Shown here: positions 43,498 through 51,978 of the stretch, in pieces
Numbering within the stretch: position 1 is the stretch's first letter
How the letters are laid out: the number at the start of each line of letters is the position of its first letter
NCBI GenBank assembly: GCA_964478025.1
Contig: CAYZGK010000005.1
Coordinates: forward strand, 18,019 to 82,018
DNA length: 64,000 nucleotides
DNA from: UBA3700 sp964478025
Lineage (GTDB): Bacteria; Bacillota; Clostridia; Christensenellales; UBA3700
Direction of reading: 5' to 3'
The notes under the pieces: generated by a model
What the model saw: the letters and a program-made list of their open reading frames with translations, nothing else
Database searches by the model: none
What the model was told of the DNA's origin: nothing
Position numbers and translations under genes: made by a program

Positions 43498-44407
43498 TTT
43501 TTGAATTTAATTCCTTTAAAACGTTTTTAAAATAATCAGGAAGTGGCGCAGTAAACGTCATAACTTCTCCAGTTTTTGGGTGAGTCAAAACTAGTTTATA
43601 AGCATGAAGTAATTGTCCTTTATCATAAAGTTTTGTAGATCCACCATAAACTAAATCACCAACAATAGGATGACCCATATATTTTGAGTGAACTCTTATT
43701 TGGTGGGTTCTACCCGTTTTTAATTCATATTCCATTAATGTATATTTTGTAAATCTTTCTCTAACTTTATATAAAGTTGTTGCTAATCTTCCATGCTCGT
43801 AGGATACTGTCATCACCTTTCTATCGTTTTTAGATCTGTCTATAAGCGTTGAAATCATGCCCTCATCCTTGTTAACTACACCATCAACTAAAGCTACATA
43901 ATATCTTTTAGCTGTTTTGCTTGCTATTTGTTGTTGCAAGTTTATATGAGCTTCATTATTTTTAGCAATAACAATAAGGCCTGATGTATCTTTATCTAAT
44001 CTATGAACAATTCCAGGTCTTATAACTCCATTTATAGAACTTAAATTTTTAATGTGAAATAAAATAGCATTTACAAGTGTATGGCTATATGAGCCAGGGG
44101 CTGGATGAACTACCATTCCTTGAGCTTTATTTATAACTGCAAAATCATCATCCTCATATACTACATCTAAAGGCAAATCCTCTGGCTCTAAATTTAAAAC
44201 TTCAGCATCTGGAATAGTAACGTTTATAACGTCATTTTCCTTTATAATTAATCCTGCTTTTTTAATTTCACTGTTGTTTATTAAAATGTATTTATCTTGA
44301 ATTAAATTTTTAATATAAGATCTAGATAAATCTAGTTCTTCATTTAAAAAAACATCTATTCTCTTTCCAGCATCTTCTAAAGAAACAACAATAGTTCTTT
44401 CTTCCAT
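43490..44407 (-). CDS. RluA-family pseudouridine synthase (RluD-like)
   Basis: A 305-residue enzyme that isomerises uridine to pseudouridine in rRNA. An S4 RNA-binding domain (~14-75) is followed by the RluA catalytic domain with the signature GIVHRLDKDTSGL, containing the catalytic aspartate, and the TGRTHQIRVH motif. An RluD/YlyB type is most likely; the exact uridine target cannot be told. It begins directly after lspA, the usual lspA-rluD-like order in Firmicutes, and its end overlaps rqcH by eight bases. Confidence 0.93.
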   Translation of the reverse strand: MEERTIVVSLEDAGKRIDVFLNEELDLSRSYIKNLIQDKYILINNSEIKKAGLIIKENDVINVTIPDAEVLNLEPEDLPLDVVYEDDDFAVINKAQGMVVHPAPGSYSHTLVNAILFHIKNLSSINGVIRPGIVHRLDKDTSGLIVIAKNNEAHINLQQQIASKTAKRYYVALVDGVVNKDEGMISTLIDRSKNDRKVMTVSYEHGRLATTLYKVRERFTKYTLMEYELKTGRTHQIRVHSKYMGHPIVGDLVYGGSTKLYDKGQLLHAYKLVLTHPKTGEVMTFTAPLPDYFKNVLKELNSKTI

Positions 44408-44965
44408 TTAAGACACATCCTTATTATCTTCTAAATTTTGTGCTAATTTTGCTAATTTCTTTTTAGAATAAAAATCCTTTTCATCAAATTCAAATATAAC
44501 ATAAAGGATTATCATAATAACGCCACCAAGTAAGAATAAATCTGCTATATTTCCAATAGCAAAATCTATATCAAACCATGTAGATAAAAATGTATAATCT
44601 ATAAAATCTCTAACGTAACCAAGGGAGTATCTATCTACTAAATTTCCAAGAGCCCCAGCTGCTATCATAATAGAGCCAATTCTCATATTTTTTGGCGTAT
44701 TTGGTCGCACAATTAAAAGCGCAATAATTGCAAGAATTGCAATTGTTGGCATAACTGTTAAAAATGTTATTTGCCCTGTCATAATAGAAAAGGATGCGCC
44801 TGTATTTCTTGCAAGATGAAGAGTAAAAATACCATCCCAAACTACATATCTTCCAGTTGAATCAAGCAAATCAAAAACTAAAGCTTTAGATATTAAATCA
44901 ATAGCAACTAATGCTACAAAAAATAAAACCTCTAAAACATATCTAATAATATTTTTCTTATTCAT
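44408..44965 (-). CDS. lspA: Lipoprotein signal peptidase LspA
   Basis: Signal peptidase II, the aspartyl membrane protease that cleaves the signal from lipidated prolipoproteins. The start is set at 44965 (MNKKNIIRY); it overlaps the sepF stop by eight bases. The 185-residue protein has four membrane helices and the two conserved blocks NLVDRY and FDIDFAIGNIADLFL, which contain the catalytic aspartates. A ~30-residue basic/acidic tail follows. It works with Lgt, encoded at 61596-62624, on the many lipoproteins in this window. Confidence 0.94.
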   Translation of the reverse strand: MNKKNIIRYVLEVLFFVALVAIDLISKALVFDLLDSTGRYVVWDGIFTLHLARNTGASFSIMTGQITFLTVMPTIAILAIIALLIVRPNTPKNMRIGSIMIAAGALGNLVDRYSLGYVRDFIDYTFLSTWFDIDFAIGNIADLFLLGGVIMIILYVIFEFDEKDFYSKKKLAKLAQNLEDNKDVS

Positions 44966-45722
44966 TAAATTGATTTCCAACAATTCCCATTCCACCAGGT
45001 GTTACTACAAATTTTTTCTCACCTATTGATTCAACAGTACCACCTAGGGCGTATGCTGCACCTGAGATAAAATCTACTATTCTTTGAGAATCTTTTTCTG
45101 CAATTTTATTGTAGTCAATAATTACTGGTTGACCATCTCTAAGAATGGATATAATTCCCTTAACATCATCAAGTGACTTTGGAGCTAAAATACTTAAATA
45201 ACTTCCTTGAGTTGATTTAACAACCTTCTTTTCCTCTTTCTTTCTAAATATATCAAATATGCTATTTTTCTTTTGTGCTGGCTTTTGTTGAGCTGGCATA
45301 GGTTGAATATTTGGAAACATCATACCTTGATTTTGTTGATTTATAGGTTGATTTAAAGGTTGGTTATAATTGTAATTATATTGATCCTCATAATCTTGAG
45401 CCGAAACTTGTCCCATTGTTTGTTCATACAATGGTTGTTGCATAGGTTGTTGATACATAGGTGGTTGTGGCTGCGTTGGCGCATTTCTACCTACATAACC
45501 TGGCTGAAAATTTTGAGCAGCTTGAAATGGAGGAATATTATTTGCTTGTGGTTGTGGCATAGGATTAACAAACATAGGTGGTTGTTGATATCTACTATCC
45601 ATACCTCCCATCATTTGATTTGGATCTTGGTTATTTTGAGCATAATAAGGATTTTGACCTAATTGTGGTCCATTATTTGGATCATATGCTCCACCATTAT
45701 TTGGATCATCTCTAAAACCCAT
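44958..45722 (-). CDS. sepF: Cell division protein SepF with long Q/P/N-rich N-terminal region
   Basis: SepF bundles FtsZ filaments and ties them to the membrane. The C-terminal ~90 residues (~160-250) are the conserved domain, including ILRDGQPVIIDYNKI, DSQRIVDFISGAAYALGG and the final FVVTP. The N-terminal ~150 residues are P/Q/N/Y/G-rich and disordered, much longer than the ~60-residue linker of typical SepF, and no obvious amphipathic start helix is seen (MGFRDDPNNGG). It lies between yggS and lspA, the standard Firmicutes neighbourhood. Confidence 0.92.
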   Translation of the reverse strand: MGFRDDPNNGGAYDPNNGPQLGQNPYYAQNNQDPNQMMGGMDSRYQQPPMFVNPMPQPQANNIPPFQAAQNFQPGYVGRNAPTQPQPPMYQQPMQQPLYEQTMGQVSAQDYEDQYNYNYNQPLNQPINQQNQGMMFPNIQPMPAQQKPAQKKNSIFDIFRKKEEKKVVKSTQGSYLSILAPKSLDDVKGIISILRDGQPVIIDYNKIAEKDSQRIVDFISGAAYALGGTVESIGEKKFVVTPGGMGIVGNQFNE

Positions 45723-45730
45723 AACTCCTC

Positions 45731-46438
45731 CTATTTATTGTAATTTCTTTGACCAAAAAGAACTCTTCCTAGTCTTATCATATTTGAACCACCAAACTCT
45801 ATTGCCATCTCAAAATCATTTGTCATACCACAAGATAGAATATCTATTTGATGTCTTTTATCTGCAGTTTTCTGTAGATTAATATAAAGTTTATTTAGTT
45901 CAATATACATTTCCTTTAATTTTTCTCTATCCTCAAGATTTGGAAGTACACTCATTAAACCTCTTACTCTAATGTTTGGATACGAGTCTAACATTTTCAT
46001 AAAATTGTCTAGTTCAGTTTTTTCTATACCACCTTTAGTAATTTCACTGCCCATATTTATTTCAATTAGACAATCCATAATTTTGTTATGCTTTATAGCT
46101 TGTTTATTGATTTCTTGAGCAAGAGATTCTCTATCTAGTGAGTGGATGAGAACAACTTTATCAATTATATATTTTACTTTATTTGATTGCAACTGACCTA
46201 TCATGTGCCAGTTAAGGTTTAATCCTGAGTCATACTTTTCCATAAGTTCTTGAACATGATTTTCACCAACATCTGTTAAAAGATTGTTATCTTGAATCAT
46301 GGAAATTAATTCTTTTGGATTTAATTTAGTAGCTCCAACTAAAGTTACAGTATCTTCTCTTCCTGCTCTTTTTAATGCAGCATCAATTTTTTCTTTGCAT
46401 ACATCAATGTTTTTCTTTAATTCATCAAGTTCTACCAT
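45731..46438 (-). CDS. YggS-family PLP homeostasis protein
   Basis: A 235-residue PLP-binding protein (YggS/PLPBP/YlmE) involved in B6 and amino-acid homeostasis, with no known catalytic reaction. The PLP lysine is in TLVGATKLNP near residue 37; LIEINMGSEITKGG and GLMSVLPN strands and the C-terminal SCGMTNDFEMAIEFGGSNMIRLGRV(L)FG phosphate site are all present over this span. It leads the operon yggS-sepF-lspA-rluD-like. An AGAGG site precedes the ATG; a TATAAT box is upstream with a poor -35. Confidence 0.94.
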   Translation of the reverse strand: MVELDELKKNIDVCKEKIDAALKRAGREDTVTLVGATKLNPKELISMIQDNNLLTDVGENHVQELMEKYDSGLNLNWHMIGQLQSNKVKYIIDKVVLIHSLDRESLAQEINKQAIKHNKIMDCLIEINMGSEITKGGIEKTELDNFMKMLDSYPNIRVRGLMSVLPNLEDREKLKEMYIELNKLYINLQKTADKRHQIDILSCGMTNDFEMAIEFGGSNMIRLGRVLFGQRNYNK

Positions 46439-46477
46439 ATAAAACCTCTAAATCGTTGTTATTATAACATATTTTGT

Positions 46478-47230
46478 GTGCGTGCGTACAATTATTTGAC
46501 TTTTTTGTCTTTTGAAATTAAAGTATCTTACGTGAAAATTAAAGATATTATAAAAAACATGAATTTATTTGATGTATTATTGCTAGTAATCTCAATAGCA
46601 GTAATAATCTCTGTTACAATTATTTTTAATGGTTCTTATTGGTCACTTGCATCCGCACTCCTTGGTGTTACATCCATTCTTTTTATTGCAAAAGGCATGT
46701 GTATAGGTCAAGTAATCTCTATCGCTTATTGCTTAGTTTATGCCTACACTTCTTACATATCAAGATATTATGGCGAAACAATAACCTATATTGTAATGAC
46801 ACTTCCACTTTCTATTGCAAGCTTAATTACCTGGCTTAGAAATTTATATAAAAACTCTGTTGAGGTAAAGGTTGGTCATATGTCAAATAAATCATGGACC
46901 ATCATGGCAATAACTACAATTCTTGTCCTTATTGCCTTTTACTTTTTACTAAAATATCTAAATACAGCTAACTTAATTGTATCAACAATATCCATTGGAA
47001 CAAGCTACACTGCATCTTACCTTTCTTTAAAAAGATCTCCATATTACGCGGTTGCTTATGCACTTAATGATATAGTTCTACTTACACTTTGGACCATGGA
47101 AAGTTTTAATAACATTGCTTATCTATCTCTTGCTATTTCTTCATTTGTATATCTTATAAACGATTTATATGGCCTATATAATTGGTCAAAAATGAAAAAA
47201 CGCCAAAAAGAAACTCAAACTACAAATTAA
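46478..47230 (+). CDS. pnuC: Nicotinamide riboside transporter PnuC
   Basis: PnuC imports nicotinamide riboside (or a related vitamin) by facilitated diffusion. Seven or more membrane helices are seen, with the typical aromatic-rich GQVISIAYCLVYAYTSY and YGETITY segments and a basic C-terminus. The first in-frame start is a GTG at 46478; the ATG at 46559 (MNLFDVLLL) gives 223 aa and a more typical N-terminus, and no good SD marks either. pncB at 60191 also feeds NAD synthesis. Thiamin- or riboflavin-specific PnuX/PnuT relatives are the alternative. Confidence 0.85.
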   Translation: MRAYNYLTFLSFEIKVSYVKIKDIIKNMNLFDVLLLVISIAVIISVTIIFNGSYWSLASALLGVTSILFIAKGMCIGQVISIAYCLVYAYTSYISRYYGETITYIVMTLPLSIASLITWLRNLYKNSVEVKVGHMSNKSWTIMAITTILVLIAFYFLLKYLNTANLIVSTISIGTSYTASYLSLKRSPYYAVAYALNDIVLLTLWTMESFNNIAYLSLAISSFVYLINDLYGLYNWSKMKKRQKETQTTN

Positions 47231-47235
47231 AAACC

Positions 47236-47286
47236 TAGACATTTATATAGACATTTTATCTAGACATTTATATAGACAAATTTTCT
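47236..47286 (+). repeat. Left copy of ~40-bp inverted repeat around the AlbA_2 gene
   Basis: Two direct units of TAGACATTTATATAGACA joined by TTTTATC. The reverse complement of the right copy at 48941-48982 matches 31 bases with one mismatch, plus a shifted flank. The two copies face each other across 1.65 kb. No target duplication was found. Confidence 0.8.
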
Positions 47287-47349
47287 TTAGAAAATCAATT
47301 TTAACAATTTTTAGAAATAACTTGTCTTAAATTACGGCTTTAATTAAGA

Positions 47350-47556
47350 CTATTCTTTAAACAAAGTTATTCCCCTAAATAGTTTCTCACACTCTACAGG
47401 ATCAAATGTGTCTATATTTGATGACAACATAGAATAGTCTACGCCATCAAGAGTAAAGCCATATCCAGTACTTAATATTCCGTTTTTCTCATAAAATGAA
47501 ACTCGTTTTACTCTTTGCTCAAAATTTTCTGCACGATTGTCTAATTTTTCTACATT
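47350..47556 (-). pseudogene. 5'-truncated GNAT acetyltransferase fragment
   Basis: On the minus strand, just after the AlbA_2 gene, ~68 codons encode the C-terminal part of a GNAT-type acetyltransferase (EQRVKRVSFYEKNGILSTGY, then FTLDGVDYSML, ending FKE-stop). An in-frame stop lies directly upstream and the acetyl-CoA-binding core is missing, so this is a remnant. It lies inside the inverted-repeat-bounded segment. Confidence 0.7.
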
Positions 47557-47564
47557 TTAATATT

Positions 47565-48896
47565 TTAATTTGTACCAACAACCTTCCAGTATCCGTTTTT
47601 ATTCGTTCCTTCTCTTTCAATCAAACCTTTTTCGGTTAGATATGAAATAATTCTTTGAATTGTTCTTTCAGATTTATTTAATCTTTGTGCCATATCCTTT
47701 TTAGAAAGATTTTTATTACTTGCTATTGCATTTAATAAAACTTCTTCTTGCGAAGATAATTTATCATTTATAGGTTTATTCATATAAATATTTGGTCTTA
47801 TAAACTCAAAGAAAAATCCATATGCTTCTTTTCTATAATTCCAAGTAATTCCATTTGCATTACAAATTTCATTTACTCTTTGGAATCCTGTTCCTGCTTT
47901 TTCAACATCTTTGCTTCTAAATAGTACATCTAAAATCAATTTATTTCTTTTAATCGAAGGCATATTTTTATTTATAAAGTCAAAAGGAGTTAAATCATCA
48001 GGAAATGTTCCTGGATTATATATTTCAATCTTACTTGGATGAATTCCTATTTCTATCTCTGGAGTACTTTCATAATCCGCATGAGCAAAACTATTAACAA
48101 TAATCTCACGTAATGCTCTTTCTGGTATTTCAGGAATTTCTTCTCTTTTTCTTGAACCTATATCCACTCTCCATTTAATATTTTCTAAAACATATTTAAT
48201 TGCAAGATTAACTAAGTTATAAATATTGCCATTTATTAATTTTAGATCGGTAAATGTAACCTTATCGTCAGTTGCATAAGTTGCAAGTTTTAATCCTATT
48301 TTTGCATCTTTTCCAAATAGCGCAACCCCAGCATTTTTAAGATATTCACCTTCACTTAAATCTAAAGCTGCAAGCAATTTTTCTTTATCAAAATTATCCA
48401 TATCTAATCTGCCATAATGTACAGCAGAATTATAAAAATCCATCAAAGCTTTATCATCTATATCTATTATTGTTTTGTCGCTAACTTCTTCTTCCCAGTG
48501 TGAAGCATAATCCTCTCTTTTAATTAGTCTTCTTAATTCATCAGTTGACATCTTTCTATTTTCAGTTCCAATACGAATTAAATAATCTCCATTTACAGAA
48601 TATGGACGATTATGACCTGAAAAACTTACCTTTATAATTTTTCTATCTTCTATTGTTTGTATTTCTATTGTAGGAGTAATTTTCGGATAAATAGACTCAT
48701 TTATCCAGCGTGAAATATCCTTTTTAGTAGAATCAGATATTTGTTGCCCTTCAACATAACCACTATCATTAACACCAAAATATAAAGTACCACGACAATG
48801 TTTATTTAATATGGCACATATTGATTCCATAGCTTCTTTTTTCTCGCCTGTAGTTTTCTTAAATTCAATAACTTCAGTTTCTTCTCCGATAATCAT
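47565..48896 (-). CDS. AlbA_2 (Schlafen-like) DNA-binding protein with ATPase-like and winged-helix domains
   Basis: A 443-residue COG2865-type regulator. Residues ~5-130 are the AlbA_2 domain (TEVIEFKK, TLYFGVNDSGYVEG, YLIRIGTENRKMS); ~240-390 resemble a GHKL-like C-terminal domain (ALREIIVNSFAHADY, GTGFQRV); ~390-443 form a winged helix (LSKKDMAQRLNKSERTIQRIISYLTEKGL). Such proteins are common accessory-region regulators, sometimes near defence or toxin genes; the function is not established. An SD (GGAGGT) precedes the ATG. Its promoter's -35 hexamer is the last TAGACA of the right repeat, which suggests self-regulation through the repeat. Confidence 0.88.
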   Translation of the reverse strand: MIIGEETEVIEFKKTTGEKKEAMESICAILNKHCRGTLYFGVNDSGYVEGQQISDSTKKDISRWINESIYPKITPTIEIQTIEDRKIIKVSFSGHNRPYSVNGDYLIRIGTENRKMSTDELRRLIKREDYASHWEEEVSDKTIIDIDDKALMDFYNSAVHYGRLDMDNFDKEKLLAALDLSEGEYLKNAGVALFGKDAKIGLKLATYATDDKVTFTDLKLINGNIYNLVNLAIKYVLENIKWRVDIGSRKREEIPEIPERALREIIVNSFAHADYESTPEIEIGIHPSKIEIYNPGTFPDDLTPFDFINKNMPSIKRNKLILDVLFRSKDVEKAGTGFQRVNEICNANGITWNYRKEAYGFFFEFIRPNIYMNKPINDKLSSQEEVLLNAIASNKNLSKKDMAQRLNKSERTIQRIISYLTEKGLIEREGTNKNGYWKVVGTN

Positions 48897-48919
48897 CTAA
48901 ATTACCTCCATTTTTTAAT

Positions 48920-48948
48920 GTTATAGCACATTTTTTTAATTTTGTCTA
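48920..48948 (-). promoter_or_regulatory. Promoter of the AlbA_2 gene, built into the right repeat
   Basis: Minus-strand TAGACA (48943-48948), 17-base spacer, TATAAC (48920-48925). The -35 is the innermost TAGACA of the repeat at 48941-48982, so a protein bound to the repeat would block RNA polymerase. Confidence 0.55.
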
Positions 48949-48982
48949 TATAAATGTCTAGACAAAATGTCTATATAAAAAT
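48941..48982 (-). repeat. Right copy of ~40-bp inverted repeat around the AlbA_2 gene
   Basis: Contains TGTCTA three times (spaced by TATAAA and GACAAAA). It is the inverted counterpart of 47236-47286 with one mismatch over the best 31 bases. It may be an operator array, element end, or both. Confidence 0.8.
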
Positions 48983-49033
48983 TAGATTACTAAAAAATAA
49001 AAAAAATCGACTTTAACATCGATTTTAATGCTT

Positions 49034-49108
49034 TGGCAGGGGTAGATGGATTCGAACCACCGAGTAGCTGGGTCAGAGCCAGTTGCCTTACCGCTTGGCG
49101 ATACCCCC
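49034..49108 (-). tRNA. tRNA-Gln (anticodon CTG)
   Basis: The minus strand folds into a 75-nt cloverleaf with encoded CCA: acceptor GGGGGTA/TACCCCT (first pair G-U), D-arm GCC...GGC, anticodon loop CTCTGAC giving CTG, and T-arm with GGTTCGAATCC. The weak first pair is typical of tRNA-Gln. It stands alone between the AlbA_2 element and the SRP RNA. Confidence 0.95.
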
Positions 49109-49140
49109 GTGCAAATTATTATATTACTTGCAAACAAGAA

Positions 49141-49169
49141 TTGACAATAAATATCTTTATTTATATAAT
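49141..49169 (+). promoter_or_regulatory. SRP RNA promoter
   Basis: Perfect TTGACA (49141-49146), 17-base spacer, perfect TATAAT (49164-49169). The predicted start coincides with the 5' strand of the closing helix of the SRP RNA. Confidence 0.88.
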
Positions 49170-49172
49170 ATA

Positions 49173-49445
49173 CTCACTGCGCTAGGTGGGGAGATAGCGG
49201 TGCCCTGTTACCTACAATCCGCTTTAGTAGGACTGAATGCCTTTTGAGGTTCTTTATATGTAAGGACGCCTTAAGCAAGTGATGTTGATATCTAGGTCTT
49301 ATGCAATTGAACGCTGTGAACCATGTCAGGACTTGACCGTAGCAGCATTAAGCAGAATGTTTGATGTGCCATAAGGTAGCTTAGGAGGAGTTAACTACTT
49401 TTGTAACTCTTGGGTATAAATTATCGAGAAAGGATGCGCAGTCTT
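49173..49445 (+). ncRNA. ffs: Signal recognition particle RNA, long (Alu-containing) type
   Basis: RNA scaffold of the signal recognition particle. The 5' end has the Alu-domain pattern GCTAGGTGGGGAG followed by GGTGCCCTGTTACC; the S-domain core TGTCAGG ... GTAGCAGCATTAAGCA lies at ~49324-49354. ACTGCGC (49176-49182) pairs with GCGCAGT (49436-49442), closing a ~270-nt molecule like the Bacillus scRNA. The apical loop between CAGG and AGCAGC reads ACTTGACCGT instead of the usual TCCGGAAGGA, a non-GNRA loop. No clear terminator follows. Confidence 0.93.
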
Positions 49446-49448
49446 GAT

Positions 49449-49652
49449 TTATCTTGAAACTGCTATTTCAAATGCTTTTCTACAATTTGTGCAATAATGA
49501 ACTTTTACTAAATTTCTGCAATTTAAACTTGCATATGTATTTATAACTTGTTTATCCATAATAAAATTGCAATATGGGCACTTTGGCGTTATTTGTACTC
49601 TTGCGCCATCATCTTTTATAACTACACAGTTCTCGCCTTTTGCATTTTTCAT
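49449..49652 (-). CDS. Small zinc-ribbon protein
   Basis: A 67-residue protein with two CxxC knuckles, CPYC (~25-28) and CTNC (~54-57), and a further cysteine, forming a probable zinc ribbon. Its ATG overlaps the stop of the upstream membrane-protein gene (ATGA), so the two are coupled. No named family recognised; it may bind nucleic acid or act as an adaptor. Confidence 0.7.
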   Translation of the reverse strand: MKNAKGENCVVIKDDGARVQITPKCPYCNFIMDKQVINTYASLNCRNLVKVHYCTNCRKAFEIAVSR

Positions 49653-50422
49653 ACGCTTTTATTTTCCTCACTTGCAGCATTTTCATTTTCACTCTTTGAA
49701 GATCTTTTTAATACTTTTTCAAGTTTTGGAATTAATGGCTCAAATGTAAATATTTTATCAAGTAGTTTTCCACATAGTGTAATTATAGGAGCATTTATTA
49801 TTGTTGTTACAATAGTTCCAAGCCCAAGTGAGTGGAATGATGATTTATAAATTGTAGACCAGTCAAACTTATCTACATCTAAAAATAGAACAAGCGATAA
49901 AACAATTGATGTAACAAGATATAATCCATCAATAAAATACTTAGTTTTATTTATATTTAGCTTATATCTATCCGCAACCTCCGCAACCACTAGTTCTGGA
50001 ACCTCAAGTGGCATATATGTTCTAAAAAAGCACGCAACCCCAAATGCAACAGATACGTCCCCCACAAATAGCATTATCCATCTTAAATAGATTTCTTCAA
50101 ATGGGTCAGAACCAATTATTAAAATCCATAAATCAAGCATGTAACCATATAAAACTGCAACTAAAAAGGCAAGCAGATATTTCCAGTTAAATCTTTGAAC
50201 TGCTACACACATAATAATAAGTGTTAGTCCTTGGAATAAATATTCTGTAACTCCAACTGTTAAACTTGGCCAAAACTTTGAAACAAATTCTTGAACAATA
50301 AAAGTAGGAGCAGCAATCATAGATACTCCTAAATTAGTTTTTGAACATATGGCTACACCAAGGGATACAAATATAAGTCCAAAAAGCCACATTAACTCGT
50401 TTGCTTTTGCAATCTTTTTCAT
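49649..50422 (-). CDS. YczE/YitT-like integral membrane protein (DUF6198-type)
   Basis: A 257-residue membrane protein with about six helices and the family start GLIFVSLGVAICSKTNLG, plus WPSLTVGVTEYLFQG and LLAFLVAVLYGYMLDL segments. The tail is charged and cytoplasmic. The family is widespread in Firmicutes with no proven function; a transporter or membrane regulator role is possible. It lies one base after the dCMP deaminase gene in a three-gene operon with the small zinc-ribbon gene. Confidence 0.82.
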   Translation of the reverse strand: MKKIAKANELMWLFGLIFVSLGVAICSKTNLGVSMIAAPTFIVQEFVSKFWPSLTVGVTEYLFQGLTLIIMCVAVQRFNWKYLLAFLVAVLYGYMLDLWILIIGSDPFEEIYLRWIMLFVGDVSVAFGVACFFRTYMPLEVPELVVAEVADRYKLNINKTKYFIDGLYLVTSIVLSLVLFLDVDKFDWSTIYKSSFHSLGLGTIVTTIINAPIITLCGKLLDKIFTFEPLIPKLEKVLKRSSKSENENAASEENKSV

Positions 50423-50423
50423 A

Positions 50424-50870
50424 TTAATCTGCCTTTTGAATAGTAACTCCAGCTTCTTTAAATAACTTTAATGAAAAATCGTCTGGATATCCTTCCTTAT
50501 ATATAACCTTTTTTATACCTGAATTAATAATTAATCTTGCGCAAATTGTACAAGGTTGATGAGTACAATAAAGCGTTGCACCCTCAAGTGCTAAACCTAA
50601 TTTTGCTGCTTGGCAAATTGCATTTTGTTCAGCATGAACTGCATAACATACTTCTTGTCTTGTTCCTGATGGAATGCCTAGTTTTACTCTAATACACTCA
50701 CCCCTCTCAACGCATGAAGTAACGCCTGATGGAGCTCCGTTATAACCTGTAGTTAAAATTCTTTTATCCCTTACAATTACTGCACCCACGTGTCTATTTT
50801 CTTTATAACAACTTGACCAGGTTGCAACAAATTGTGCCATTTCCATAAATCTAGAATCCCATTTATCCAT
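50424..50870 (-). CDS. dCMP deaminase (ComEB-like)
   Basis: A 148-residue zinc enzyme that deaminates dCMP to dUMP, supplying thymidylate precursors. The zinc site is HAEQNAI (His and catalytic Glu) and CTHQPCTICARLI (two Cys). TGYNGAPSGV is the substrate-loop signature of the dCMP deaminase family. An SD GAGGTG precedes the ATG and a consensus-like promoter is at 50897-50925. Confidence 0.93.
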   Translation of the reverse strand: MDKWDSRFMEMAQFVATWSSCYKENRHVGAVIVRDKRILTTGYNGAPSGVTSCVERGECIRVKLGIPSGTRQEVCYAVHAEQNAICQAAKLGLALEGATLYCTHQPCTICARLIINSGIKKVIYKEGYPDDFSLKLFKEAGVTIQKAD

Positions 50871-50896
50871 TTTGCACCTCTAAAAAATCCTTTTAG

Positions 50897-50925
50897 ATTA
50901 TACCAACATTATAAAATAATGTAAA
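50897..50925 (-). promoter_or_regulatory. dCMP deaminase promoter
   Basis: Minus-strand TTTACA (50920-50925), 17-base spacer, TATAAT (50897-50902), a few bases after the stop codon of the PI-PLC-like gene. Confidence 0.7.
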
Positions 50926-50927
50926 AA

Positions 50928-51905
50928 CTATTTTACTATTCCTTTAGATATATTTAATTCTACAATATTAATATCTTTGCTAACATCAGATATATAATCT
51001 CTCATTACAATATTTACCTTAGATAAGTAAGATTCATTTTCCTTAAATGATGAAACTCTTGCCTTAATATACTCATCTGCTGCATTTTCTTTATTTTCAA
51101 TAGAATCAAGCGCACCGTTGGTGAGTTGTGATTGTAAAACGAAAAATCCTTTATAATCACTAGATAAATTGTCTAAATAATAAGGCATTGTTTCATTTGC
51201 TAAAACTTCTCCACCTTGAGAATGTTTTTCTCCAATATAGTCAGAGCGAAGTGCGCAGGTCTCGCTAACTGATGCACTATCATTATTTCTTCTAAATAAA
51301 TAATTTTCATCCGCTGTTTCACCAAAGGTTATAATTACCTTTCCACGAACATCTTTTAATTTTAATGTAGAAACATACTCATCTATATTTTCACCATTTT
51401 TAAGTACAGCCAAAGAAGTATCAACAAAAAGCTCTTTAACCATAACTTTTATTTTTTCTATACAATTAGTATCTTTTGATCTAAATTGAGATAAATCTAG
51501 TATTAAAAACTCACTTGGATGCGAAACTATAAAGTCTTTACATTGAGTTAATGCATCTATTGCTTTAACATTTGTCATAACAACAGCATGAACACCATAT
51601 AATTCATTATTATCTGACTTATTTGTTGCAAATCTTAAATCAAAATATCTACAACCACTCTTAAGCTGAGCTGTCAAATCCCCGCCTTGAGTTTTTGCAC
51701 TCACTATTGTTGTTCCATAAGATATTGCATCATGGCTTCCTGGTATTGCAATTTTTGTAATATAAGCATCATCTGAGATATAACTCATCCAATTAGCCAT
51801 ATCATCAAGCATCGTTTTAGTTTCATTTGCCTCACTTGTGCATGCAGCAAAAATACTAACTAATAAAACCCCTACTAAACATATAATTAAAACTTTTTTA
51901 CTCAT
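50928..51905 (-). CDS. Lipoprotein with PI-specific phospholipase C-like X domain
   Basis: A 325-residue exported lipoprotein (start chosen at 51905; lipobox SIFAAC). The mature part is a PI-PLC X domain: IPGSHDAISYGT carries the first catalytic histidine, GCRYFDLRF the second strand, and YGVHAV the second histidine. It may cleave phosphatidylinositol or GPI-type lipids outside the cell; substrate and role are unknown. The upstream in-frame ATG at 51947 would hide the signal peptide. A TATAAT ends six bases before the ATG and no SD is visible, so a leaderless mRNA is possible, but the -35 is poor. Confidence 0.85.
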   Translation of the reverse strand: MSKKVLIICLVGVLLVSIFAACTSEANETKTMLDDMANWMSYISDDAYITKIAIPGSHDAISYGTTIVSAKTQGGDLTAQLKSGCRYFDLRFATNKSDNNELYGVHAVVMTNVKAIDALTQCKDFIVSHPSEFLILDLSQFRSKDTNCIEKIKVMVKELFVDTSLAVLKNGENIDEYVSTLKLKDVRGKVIITFGETADENYLFRRNNDSASVSETCALRSDYIGEKHSQGGEVLANETMPYYLDNLSSDYKGFFVLQSQLTNGALDSIENKENAADEYIKARVSSFKENESYLSKVNIVMRDYISDVSKDINIVELNISKGIVK

Positions 51906-51978
51906 AGCAATATTATAAACCAAAAATATCCCAGAAAAAAGAGTCAAATTTTTATGGAATATTATTTAAAAAATAATA

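Noticed and set aside
46440..46560. NAD-type riboswitch before pnuC
   Set aside because: The leader is short and I could not find a convincing conserved aptamer core; a covariance search would be needed.
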